Source: Alisma plantago-aquatica (lineage: Eukaryota > Streptophyta > Magnoliopsida > Alismatales > Alismataceae). Taken from it: 64,000 bases of DNA. The position numbers and the translations under genes were made by a program. The notes under the pieces are model-generated. The model was not told where the DNA came from. It was given only the letters and a program-made list of their open reading frames with translations, and ran no database searches. Shown here piece by piece: positions 1-9,132 of the stretch (the first letter of the stretch is position 1; each line of letters begins with the position of its first letter). Location: assembly GCA_963693085.1 (NCBI GenBank), contig OY856411.1:1353384050-1353448049 (forward strand). Direction: 5' to 3'.

Positions 1-403
1 TTAGGATCTAAGCGTGTTGCAAACATGAAAGACAAATTTAGCAATTTGGTATTTTTTTGGTCATTTTAGCTATTTACGACGGAAAAAGAACGTCGTTGTT
101 GACCTTTGTGATCAAGCCTGCTAGTCGTTGTTACTAGTATCAGCGACAAGATTGGGTGGTCGCAACTAGTATCAACGTCAGACATTTTATATAGTCGTTA
201 AAACTATTAACGACAAACTATATAAGTCGTCGTGATTTCTAATAGCGACGAACTGAAATTATTCGTCGTTATCTTTATTAACGGCAAGACCAATAACGAC
301 AAGACGCGACAACTTTTTTTTCATCGTTAATAGTTTTAACGACAAACTTATTCACGTTTACGACCAACTTTTTCCGTCGTTATTGTTAACTTTTCCTTTA
401 GTA
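1..403. mobile_element. CACTA-like transposon terminal region with subterminal repeats
   Basis: From about position 77 the stretch is packed with short motifs in both orientations built on CGTCGTT / AACGACG / TAACGACAA, at least a dozen copies in 330 bases. The right edge, read on the minus strand, begins TACTAAAGGAAAAGTTAAC followed by AACGACGG. That resembles the CACTACAAGAAAA-type termini and subterminal repeat blocks of plant CACTA (En/Spm) elements, with the first base changed. No transposase is visible and the other end lies outside the window. An unrelated repeat family with the same motif is possible. Confidence 0.45.
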
Positions 404-1214
404 ATAATAATACAAAACAAGCAACACAAGAATACCAAGATTTACGTGGAAAACTCCCACAATGTGTGAGGGAAAAACTACGGGGTCAAAGCCCGATGGA
501 GAAATCCACTAATCAACAGATTACAATGTTCGTCTCAAGTTTAGATCCAAAACTTGAGGAATACAGAGTTAAAAGAAGAGATACAGATTATACCAGACCA
601 GAACGACACTACACCAAAAGGCCTCCCGGAAAAATGTCCCCTTGTAAAGAATACCTGGAAGGAACAAGAACAGATATGATGGTAGAGAATGCGATATAAA
701 GACCGGTGAAGAAACCAGAGCGATATTAGACCTTTCCTTTTCTTCCTCCTTTCTTTCTTCTTCCTTGGATACTGACTATCTTCCTTCACGTACAGCAGCA
801 AGAGGAACGGCGGCTCCCCTTTTGCTTCTCAACAGCGGCTGCTGCTGTATATCTGTTGCGGCTGCTTTCTAATTGCCAAAGACATGGGTTATAAATAACC
901 CGCACACGACAGCGAGAAGACCTAAAGGGCTGCCCAACATGGGCTGGAACTAATGGGCCGTTGGCCCAACAGCGGATGCTTCTCCCCGCCCACCGTTAGG
1001 ATCTTTGTTCCCAACTGTTCCTGGCCCACACGTTCAATACGCAGTGGTGACTGTGACACCATCACACGCCTACACGAGGAGCATGGCTCCAAGTTCGTCA
1101 ACATGTTGGACGAGCTCTTCAGCTTCGTGCTCTTGGACAGCACGGCACAAGAATCGGCTTTACATCCCTATACATTGGGTGGAGACTCGACGGGTTGGTG
1201 TGAATCTCCACTGA
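404..1214. other. Unassigned stretch with an LTR-like motif, no convincing gene
   Basis: Around 442-482 is the pair ACGTGGAAAACTCCC and GAGGGAAAAACTACGGG, a sequence type I associate with LTRs of some plant copia elements. TATA-like TTATAAATAA lies near 889-898. No matching second repeat, primer site or coding domain was found. The short open frames at 953-1231 overlap each other in several frames and show no recognisable domain. Confidence 0.3.
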
Positions 1215-1613
1215 GGGCACGTTTGTTTTGATGTAAACAGCGGGACTGGATTGTATTTCGTCATCCAGCAGCAAAGATATTAGGTTTAGTTAGCAGGACA
1301 ACAGAAATTGTCATTATCCTGCACTTTTCTTAGACTGCGTTAATGCTGGATAGCATTGTCCATCTCAAAACGGCCGGAAGCCGTCATCCAGCGTGCCGAG
1401 CGCGTTTTTTCTTCCACGGCCGGTGTGTGTAGAGCAAAGATTTCTCACGGGACGGGACATCGAGTCGGGTAAATTGCGTAAGTGGAATACAGTTAAACCA
1501 AACCTAAACTTTTATTTGCAGGACTTCTCAAAATCAGAAGTTTACAAAACTTGGGATCACGTGAGTCCTGCATTTATATAAATCCAGTTAGATCCTGCTA
1601 ATCAAACATGCCC
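1215..1613. mobile_element. MITE, probably PIF/Harbinger-like
   Basis: The left end reads GGGCACGTTTGTTTT and the right end, on the minus strand, reads GGGCATGTTTGATTAGCAGG. The termini match at about 13 of the first 15 positions, and both are followed by ACTGGATT a little further in. The length of about 400 bp and absence of coding capacity fit a MITE. Flanking trinucleotides (TGA and AGA) are not identical, so the target duplication is not proven and the superfamily is tentative. Confidence 0.45.
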
Positions 1614-1816
1614 AGAGATGAAGGCGCTCATGGACGAGTTCGAGTTATTTTCCTCTCGACTACTTCTACTAGAGAAATAAAGGTGGAGTATTTGAACGTT
1701 GGTTCAGCCACACATAGTTTGAAGAAGTTTATGATAGACGTTTTCATCAGCATTCTCCTCTCCGACGGTGTAGACTCGGACCTTGTGGCGTATGTCACCA
1801 AGCGGTGCTTGGTTGC
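1608..1816 (+). pseudogene. Left part of an open frame split by the Sirevirus
   Basis: An open frame runs from 1608 to the left target duplication at 1812-1816. If the retrotransposon and one GTTGC copy are removed, it continues in the same frame into 13058 and stops at the TAA of 13122-13124. The first codons overlap the right end of the MITE, so the native start is unknown and lay elsewhere. The left part is about 70 residues with no domain I recognise. Continuity across the insertion makes it a candidate fragment of an older gene or transposon protein, but the combined frame is under 100 codons and could be chance. Confidence 0.35.
1812..1816. repeat. Left target-site duplication GTTGC of the Sirevirus
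   Basis: GTTGC directly precedes the LTR start TGTTGACC and recurs at 13053-13057 after the right LTR. Five bp is the usual length for this group. Confidence 0.95.
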
Positions 1817-2144
1817 TGTTGACCTAAAGGTTATACATTACCTATATTTTGATAATGACCTAACCATTCCATTCATATGTATCTAACATGTGCGTTAAAG
1901 ATTGTTTGCAGACATTAGGTACATGAAAAGGATCACATATACAAGCCCTATAATGGGCCAAGTGCAAGCCAAATTGACTACAAGTGTGCATTTTAGGATT
2001 TTCATGTAAATCACCTTAGAACATAAATGTAATCACTTGTAATGATGAATATGCTTGTAACTTAGAAGAGAAAAATATTTGAGACAAAATTCACCAAGTG
2101 CTAATCACTTTTATTGCAAATTAGAAAATCAATTACAGGCACTT

Positions 2145-2374
2145 GGTCGGTCGAGTTTTCCACCCTGAAACTCGACCGATCATCCTGAGTCGATTTTCTG
2201 AAGATTGCAATCGGTCGAGTTGTGCACTCACAGAACTCGACCGATTGGGTAGTAGGCCATTTCCAGTTGAAATGGTCGGTCGATTTTCCTCAGAACAAAC
2301 TCGACCGATCATTTGAACATCGGATTGCCTGCTACTTGATCGGTCGAGTTACACCCATTGATACTCGACCGAAT
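2145..2374 (+). promoter_or_regulatory. Array of four palindromes upstream of the Sirevirus promoter
   Basis: Four hairpin-capable units at about 2146-2181, 2210-2246, 2274-2312 and 2339-2373. Each has a left arm TCGGTCGAGTT (one copy reads TCGGTCGATTT) and a right arm AACTCGACCGA or close to it, with a 10-15 base loop. Loop sequences differ while arms are kept. The array ends about 135 bases before the TATA box, a position suited to an upstream activating element. Repeated CpG-containing palindromes in Sirevirus LTRs have been described, to my knowledge; the role here is inferred. Confidence 0.8.
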
Positions 2375-2510
2375 GCACTGTACGGAATTTGCAGAAAAAG
2401 TAATATGATCGTTGGTGAATTGTTTTGGGCAAAAATATAGCCGTTTTCTTGAAGGAAAAACGACCACTTTTGCACCCAAGTGTCCCACAACATAAAGGGC
2501 CACCCTCAAC

Positions 2511-2518
2511 TATAAATA
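2511..2518 (+). promoter_or_regulatory. TATA box of the Sirevirus 5' LTR
   Basis: TATAAATA in a CCTCAAC context. The same sequence lies at 12221-12228 in the right LTR. Transcription would start near 2540-2550. Confidence 0.75.
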
Positions 2519-3343
2519 GAACCCCTTGGACTTCATTCCAAGCTGCTCTTCCATTGCAAACTTGGTACTAGCTTAGTTGAGAGTGTTCCAAGCCCTTGAG
2601 CCCCTTTCTCTCTCTACCTTCAAGACAATTTCGTGAGAGTGAGTTAGGTCCTTGTGTATGAGAGCTATCCTTTGTGTTATGTAAAGCTCTCTTTCTTCCT
2701 ACCTCCAAATCAAATTGAAGATTGATTGAAGCTACTTCTCCGAGTGAAAGAGGAGTTGCTGCTGTTCTTCTCCGAGTGAAGGGGAAGATGTGTTGCTGAT
2801 CTTCAAGAGTGAAGATTGATCGTTGCTCCAGCTCCCTTGGTGAATGGAAAATGTGGGCAAGCTCTCCAAGTGAAGGAGAGGTGCAAGGCAAGATCAAGTA
2901 AGATAGGTAAATCCTACAAGGCTGAAGACAAATGTGAGATTGGGTAAGTCCTTTGAAGAAGGCCGAAGAATCTTGCTTTGTGGGTAAGTCCTTGGATATG
3001 TAGAAGATCTTAGCTTGAGTAATTAAGCCCTTGGTTGTGTGGTTTGTGTATCTTGTAATCTTATCGTGATATATAAGAGGACCAAGTTGCAAATCCTAGA
3101 GTCTAACCAACTCTAGGTAGTGGACTGACATCGCTCCTAAGTTTAGGACGTGGAATCACTCTAAACCACATGTCCAAGTGCATGATATTCATTATCTCTT
3201 ATCCTTGCTTTGTATGCTAGAATAGGATATCAAATTGTTGATTGCATTAGTTTTTGCACTACAATTAAATTGGTGGTCTAATCGATTTTTTGAAGTGTGT
3301 GTATCTCTATTCACCCCCCTCTAGAGCCCATTGATCCAACAAG

Positions 3344-3355
3344 TGGTATCAGAGC
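3344..3355 (+). other. Primer-binding site, initiator tRNA-Met type
   Basis: TGGTATCAGAGC, two bases after the 5' LTR end, is the standard complement of the plant initiator tRNA-Met 3' end used to prime minus-strand DNA synthesis. Confidence 0.95.
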
Positions 3356-3391
3356 AGGTCTTCTCCAAGCTACTTCAACAAGTAGGAGAAG

Positions 3392-5422
3392 ATGGGCGAT
3401 TCGGCTCTTGGGTCACTCAACCTTGAAGGAAGCTTCTCCATGAGACCCCCGGTCTTCGACGGCACAAACTTCTTATATTGGAAGAGGAGAATGCAATTCT
3501 ATCTCCAAGGGGTGAGTTTCGAAATGTGGAAGATTGTCCATCTCAAGTATGAAGATCCAAAAGGGGACATCACCACATGGAAGGAAGTGGAGATGAAGCG
3601 TGCTCAACTAAATGCTAAAGCCGTGAGCATCATCTACGCCGTCCTTACACCATCGGAGTTCAACCGCATCTCTTCGTGGGACACGACGCATGAGATATGG
3701 CACAAGTTGTGTGTTACCTATGAAGGGACCGAGCAAGTCAAGGAGGCCAAGGTCTACATGCTTGGTGGTCTTCTTGAGAACTTCAAGATGGGGAAGAATG
3801 AAAGAGTGGCGGATATGTACACAAGGCTAAACGTCATCTTGAACAGCCTTGCAACCCTTGGGAGTGTCATGGATAGAGGTACAATCAATGCCAAAATCTT
3901 GAGATCTATACCCAAGAGATGGGAGCCAAAGGTCACTTCAATTGAAGAAGTCTACAAGCTAAGTGAGTTGTCAACCGAGGAGCTGGTTGGTAACCTCCAA
4001 GCACATGAACCTAGGCTCGACAAGCAAGAGGAAGAGGAGAAAAGAGAAGAGAAGGAATCAAAGAAGATAAAGGACACAGCATTCAAAGCTCAAATTGAAG
4101 AAATGGTCCGACAACAACAACTTGCCATGAAGTCTCCCTGCCCTTCCTCAAGTGAAGATGAAGGTGTCAATGATCATGAAGCCAACTACTCAAAAGGAAA
4201 ACACTTCAAGAGCAAGCCCTCCTCCTCAACTCCTAGGTGCTACGAGTGTGGTCAAAAAGGCCACTACAAGAGTGACTGCCCAAAGGCCAAGAAGAGCCAT
4301 CATAAGAGCAGCCACAAGAAGGATGACAAGTACAAAAGAGAAGCAAAGTACAAGAAGAAAGACAAGAAGGAGAGAAGATTCAAAGATGCATCTCATGCGA
4401 CATGGGAGGAGTCTTCTTCAAGCTCCTCAAGCTCCGAAGATGGAGAATGCCATCTTGCCCTCATGGCCTCAACTAGTGAAGATGTAATTGAGGTAAGTAA
4501 GGTTAGTGATGTTAATTTACTTGAGCTATCTAAGGAAACTCTCATTGATATGCTTAATGAATGCCAATCATCTTTTGCTAAATGTAAATCTAAGAGGAAA
4601 AGATTAGGCAAAATAGTTGATGATCTTTATGCAAAAATTGACATTCTTGATGAAAATGAAAAATTGCATCTTGATAGCATAGAATCCTTGCAAGGGCAAT
4701 ATCTTGACCTTGAACTTCAATACAATGGAGTAGAGGTTGAGAATGGTACATATCTTAAAAATATTAAAAATCTTAAGATAGAAAAACAAAAGTGCCTAGA
4801 TGAGCATGATACTTTTAAAACTGAAAATGTAGAACTCAAGCTTATTGATGATGATAGGAGAGAAGAAATCTATGCCTATCAAAGAGAGATAGTTGTTCTT
4901 AAATATAAAAATTCAAAATTGCTTGCTCAAATTAATGATTTATCTTCTAGACCTGTTTTGCCTAGAAATGAAGTTGCTAGCTTAACTCTAGAAAAAGATT
5001 CTCTTCTTACTAAAGCCCTCTGTCTTGAGGCCGACCTTTTGCATACTAGAGAAGATCTTGCTAGTCTATCTACTACTGTTGTAAATCTTACTGATGATAA
5101 TGCTAAATTAAGATCTACTTTGCAAAGGTTTCTTTCGGGAAAGAAATCCCTAAATGATGTCCTAGAGCACTCTACCAAACAAGTTGGTACTAGTAGTTTA
5201 GGATATAATGGGACTGCTCCCAAAGGTAAGAAGAAGAAGGGCAAGAAGAAGAGTGTGGAACCTCCAATTTTCAATGGAGAGTCTTCCGACTCTAAAAACC
5301 CTATGGTTTGTATTCATTGCAAATGTGATGACCATTATTCTACCTATTGTCCTTACAAGCCCAAGGGGACCAACCCAAAGATGAAATGGGTCCCCAAGCT
5401 AACCCCGGACCCCAAAGTTTGA
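3392..5422 (+). CDS. gag: Sirevirus Gag polyprotein
   Basis: Capsid and nucleocapsid protein of 676 residues that would assemble the cytoplasmic particle. The ATG at 3392 is the first after the primer site. The N-terminal third (FDGTNFLYWKRRMQFYL near the start) is the copia-type gag domain. A CX2CX4HX4C zinc knuckle lies at residues 283-296, embedded in a Lys/Ser-rich basic stretch. Residues about 370-600 are rich in Leu, Glu and Asp with coiled-coil character. A second knuckle starts at residue 640 (C-I-H-C ... H ... C). The frame ends at TGA 5420-5422 but continues open in the same frame into protease, so gag and pol were probably one reading frame. The stop may be a mutation or a readthrough signal. 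This part is unbroken. Confidence 0.93.
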   Translation: MGDSALGSLNLEGSFSMRPPVFDGTNFLYWKRRMQFYLQGVSFEMWKIVHLKYEDPKGDITTWKEVEMKRAQLNAKAVSIIYAVLTPSEFNRISSWDTTHEIWHKLCVTYEGTEQVKEAKVYMLGGLLENFKMGKNERVADMYTRLNVILNSLATLGSVMDRGTINAKILRSIPKRWEPKVTSIEEVYKLSELSTEELVGNLQAHEPRLDKQEEEEKREEKESKKIKDTAFKAQIEEMVRQQQLAMKSPCPSSSEDEGVNDHEANYSKGKHFKSKPSSSTPRCYECGQKGHYKSDCPKAKKSHHKSSHKKDDKYKREAKYKKKDKKERRFKDASHATWEESSSSSSSSEDGECHLALMASTSEDVIEVSKVSDVNLLELSKETLIDMLNECQSSFAKCKSKRKRLGKIVDDLYAKIDILDENEKLHLDSIESLQGQYLDLELQYNGVEVENGTYLKNIKNLKIEKQKCLDEHDTFKTENVELKLIDDDRREEIYAYQREIVVLKYKNSKLLAQINDLSSRPVLPRNEVASLTLEKDSLLTKALCLEADLLHTREDLASLSTTVVNLTDDNAKLRSTLQRFLSGKKSLNDVLEHSTKQVGTSSLGYNGTAPKGKKKKGKKKSVEPPIFNGESSDSKNPMVCIHCKCDDHYSTYCPYKPKGTNPKMKWVPKLTPDPKV

Positions 5423-5887
5423 GTTGGGTTCCGACATCCTCTTTTCTTGCAGGTTCAAAAGAAATGGATTGTTGATAGTGGCTGCTCTAAGCATATGACT
5501 GGAGAAATCAGCCATTTCAACAAATTTGTGAAAAAGAAAGGAGGATCGGTAACCTTTGGGGACAACAAGAAGGGTAAGGTTATAGGTGAGGGTGATGTAG
5601 GCAATGAATTATGTATTAAAAATGTATTGCTTGTTGATGGCCTACATCATAATCTAATTAGTGTTAGCCAATTATGTGATAATGGTTATCTTGTGCTATT
5701 TACTTCTTTAGAATGCTTGCTTCTAGATTCCCTGTCCTACAATGTTATATATAAGGGAACTAGAAATGGTAATCTCTATGTTATTGTTCTCGATGCTCTT
5801 AAGCCCATACTAAATAGATGCTTAGTTGTGGATAAAAACGATCTTTCTCTTTGGCATCGTCGTTTGGGTCATGTGAATTTGCATTAA
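5423..5887 (+). pseudogene. pol: Sirevirus pol part 1: protease and pre-integrase domain
   Basis: The segment continues the gag frame. WIVDSGCSKHMTG near 5465 carries the DSG active site of the retroviral-type aspartic protease (Asp codon at 5474). Near 5850-5880 LWHRRLGHVN is the pre-integrase motif, giving the two His of the integrase HHCC zinc site. The frame is cut by TAA at 5885-5887. There is no credible ATG at the gag/protease junction, so expression would need readthrough of 5420 or fusion to gag. Confidence 0.85.
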
Positions 5888-6076
5888 ATGAAGAAATTGA
5901 ACAAAAAGGACTTGGTTCGAGGACTTCCTAAATTGGATTTTGATAAGGAAGAGGAATGCCAACCTTGCACACAAGGGAAACACACCAAATCCTCCTTCAA
6001 ATACAAAGGAGTCATGAGTACCAAGAGAGTTCTTGAGCTTCTTCATATTGATCTATTCAGACCAATGAGAACATAA
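5888..6076 (+). pseudogene. pol: Sirevirus pol part 2: integrase zinc site and core start
   Basis: Same frame as the upstream part. It carries the two Cys of the HHCC site (CQPCTQGKHTK) and the beginning of the integrase core with the first catalytic Asp in LLHIDLF. A second nonsense codon, TAA 6074-6076, ends it. The ATG at 5888 lies directly after the previous stop and is internal to the original polyprotein, so it is not a real start. Confidence 0.8.
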
Positions 6077-8506
6077 ACGCTTCGTGGCTCCAAGTATTGT
6101 CTTGTTATTGTCGATGATTTCTCTATATATACTTGGACTTTCTTTCTCGTTTCTAAAAGCGATACACTTGATGTTTTCTCGAGCTTTTGTAAACGAGTTG
6201 AAAATGAAGCTTCTTGCCATGTTGTTTCTATCCGTAGTGATCATGGGGGAGAGTTTGAAAATGATCTTTTTGAACGTTTTTGTGAAAAATCGGGTTATTC
6301 ACACAATTTCTCTTCTCCTCGCACACCTCAACAAAATGGAGTTGTTGAGAGGAAGAATAGGTCGCTACAAGAGATGGCTAGGACCATGCTTCTTGAGTTT
6401 GACACTCCTAAGAAGTTTTGGGCTGAAGCCGTTAGCACGTCATGTTTTGTGCAAAACCGAGTTTTCACACATCCGACTTTCAAGAAAACCCCCTATGAAC
6501 TATGGCATGGTAGGAAGCCGTCTATTGATTTCTTTCATGTTTTTGGATGTCCTTGTTTTGTTTTAAACACGAAGGATTCTCTCGACAAGTTTGATCCGAA
6601 ATCATATAAGGCTTTCTTCCTAGGCTATAGCACTACTAGTAGGATATATAGAGTATTTAACATTGAACTATCTAAAATTGAAGAATCTATTAATGTTAAA
6701 TTTATTGAAACTAACCCTGTTGTTGGCAAGCATATTGGTGATGATGATGTTGCAGATGAAATAATTCCTATCTTAAAAGATATCAACATCAAAGACAAAG
6801 GCAAGCAGGTTGCAGAAGAAGAAAAAGAAGAAGAAAAGAAGGATCCCACTCCCCGCTTTGCAAAGAATCACCCCAAGGAGTTGATCATTGGCAATCCATT
6901 TGAGAGAGTGAGGACACGAGCTGCTCACAACAAAGAACAAGCAGATAGTACCTTCATCTCCCAACTAGAGCCAAAGAACATCAAAGAGGCCCTTGGTGAT
7001 GATGAGTGGATCCTTGCCATGCAAGAAGAGCTTGAGCAATTTGAGAAGAATCATGTGTGGACTCTAGTGCCAAGACCAAGTGATAGAAAGATCATTGGCA
7101 CCAAATGGGTCTACCGCAAAAAGCTTGATGAGCAAGGAAAAGTGGTAAGGAACAAAGCAAGGTTAGTAGCACAAGGTTACAACCAACAGGAAGGTATTGA
7201 TTTTGATGAAACTTATGCTCCTGTTGCTAGATTAGAATCTATCTGTATGCTACTTGCCTTTGCTAGTTATAAAAATTTCTTTCTTTATCAAATGGATGTT
7301 AAAAGTGTGTTTTTGAATGGTACAATCGAGGAGGAAGTATTTTTTGCTCAACCTCCGGGCTTTGAAAATGACAAATTACCCAATCATGTTTATTTGTTAC
7401 AAAAAGCTCTCTATGGACTCAAACAAGCACCTCGAGCTTGGTATGAAAAATTAAAGAACTTTTTGTTAGATAATGGGTATGTCATGGGAAAAGTTGATTC
7501 TACCTTGTTTCTAAAACACACCTCTAACCATTTTCTTATCATCCAAATATATGTTGATGATATCATTTTTGGTGGGACAGATCTTGATCTTTGCAAGGAG
7601 TTTAGTTGTCTTATGGAGAGTGAATTTGAAATGAGCATGATGGGTGAGTTGACCTTCTTCCTCGGCTTTCAAATTAAGCAAACAAAGGAAGGAAACTTCA
7701 TCAACCAAGGCAAATACACAACTGAACTACTCAAGCGCTTTGGGATGGAGAACATGAAGCTGATGGATACACCCATGTCAAACACCGCTAAACTTGAAAA
7801 AGATGAAGAAGGTGAAAAGGTAGATGAGAAGCTCTATAGAGGTATGATAAGAAGTTTACTTTATTTAACTGCCTCTAGACCTGATATTATGTTTAGTGTT
7901 GGCTTGTGCGCTCGCTTTCAATCTTGCCCTAAGAAGTCGCATCTCACTGTTGTTAAGAGAATTTTGAGGTACTTAGCCAAAACTCAAAATTTTGGTCTAT
8001 GGTATCCTAAATCAAGGGATTTTACTCTTACAACATATAGTGATGAGGATTATGCAGGATGTTTGATTGATAGAAAGTGCACAAGTGGCACTTGCTTCCT
8101 TCTAGGACCATGCTTAGTGTCGTGGTTCTCCAAGAAACAAAGCATAGTGGCATTATCAACTACCGAAGATGAATACATCGCAGCCGGGAGTTGTTGTGCA
8201 CAAGTCCTATGGATGAAACAAATGCTCCAAGACTTTAACATATTTTTTGATGCTTCTCCTATCTATTGTGACAATACTAGTGCAATTAACCTCTCTTATA
8301 ATCCTATATTGCATAGTAGAGCTAAGCATATAGAGATTCGCCATCATTTTCTTCGTGACCACATTGCCAAGAAAGATATCTATATCACACATGTGGACAC
8401 GGAAAATCAGTTGGCAGACATTTTTACAAAACCTCTAGCTAGAGATCAATTTAATTTTATTCGATCTAAACTTCTCATTATTGATTTAAATGATATTGCT
8501 ATGTGA
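6077..8506 (+). pseudogene. pol: Sirevirus pol part 3: integrase core, reverse transcriptase, RNase H
   Basis: Open without interruption for 810 codons in the gag-pol frame. The integrase core continues with IRSDHGGEFEN (second Asp) and QQNGVVERKN (Glu). Reverse transcriptase shows KARLVAQGYNQQEGIDF, DVKSVFLNG and the catalytic YVDDIIFG at 7550-7573. RNase H shows YSDEDYAGC, RKCTSGTCFLLG, and at the end SRAKHIEIRHHFLRD and DIFTKPL. All catalytic positions I can check are present, so damage here is limited to the stops upstream. The real product ends at TGA 8504-8506. Confidence 0.92.
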
Positions 8507-9132
8507 TCTAGCTAGTCGTCTCTATCCTATATGCTTTCTCATGTCATTCTTCACCTTATGTTGCCTATACATGCTTGCTTGTGTTTAATTTGCCTATCAA
8601 TATGCTTAGTTTTTGCTTGTTTTTGGGTTTTTATCGAATTTCGTTTTTTATCGCTAAATAGTACCCAATGATGAGCAAAATGTGCCTAGGTATGTTATTT
8701 ATGCATAAGAAAATTGAAAAATAAATTTAATAGGCATGTATGTGGCTAGAATCTAAGATTTAGACTGCTAGGTCAGGTTGACCTTCAGTCGCGTTTCACC
8801 CTAAAAAACTCGACCGATCAGAAGCCGAGAGATGTTCTTCAGTGGACCATTCGGTCGAGTTGTACACCCTCAGAACTTGACCGATCGACGGGCTGCGCCA
8901 ACTTAAAAGTTAGGATCGGCCGACTATTTTCCCTTGCAACTAGAAAATAGCCGACCGATTCCTCATCTCCTGGCCCGTGCTCTCCACCCTAGCCCTAAAC
9001 CTTCCCCATTCCTAACCCTAGGGTGCCTTAGCTGCTTGCTTCTGACCTCCCCGGGCGTCAGTTGTGTGTTCTCGTTGGTTTTTGAGGTTCGTTTTGCTTG
9101 TGTGTGCGATTTCTCCTCTTGCTTTTGCTTCC
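8507..9132 (+). other. Spacer between pol and the env-like gene
   Basis: Noncoding leader region of the third gene. It is T-rich to about 8760, then holds three palindromes of the LTR type (annotated separately), then a pyrimidine-rich leader before the ATG at 9133. Confidence 0.7.
8786..8960 (+). promoter_or_regulatory. Internal palindrome array upstream of the env-like gene
   Basis: Three inverted-repeat units at about 8786-8820, 8849-8886 and 8914-8960 use the same core as the LTR array: ACTCGACCGATC, TCGGTCGAGTTGTACACCC and GATCGGCCGACTATTTT with GAAAATAGCCGACCGATT. The loop word CACCC and the arms match LTR units, so the array looks copied from, or co-evolving with, the LTR array. It ends 172 bases before the env-like ATG. 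A separate promoter or enhancer for the third gene is the inference. Confidence 0.65.

Larger units (their letters stand above)
1817..3341 (+). repeat. Sirevirus 5' LTR
   Basis: Begins TGTTGACCTAAAGG and ends ATTGATCCAACA; the same boundaries are found at 11527-13052. It holds four long palindromes (2145-2374), then TATAAATA at 2511. The primer-binding site follows two bases after the LTR. Confidence 0.95.

Noticed and set aside
5435..5455. 3' splice acceptor (CCTCTTTTCTTGCAG) at the gag/protease boundary
   Set aside because: It looks like an acceptor, but no matching donor or frame logic was found and gag and protease already share a frame.
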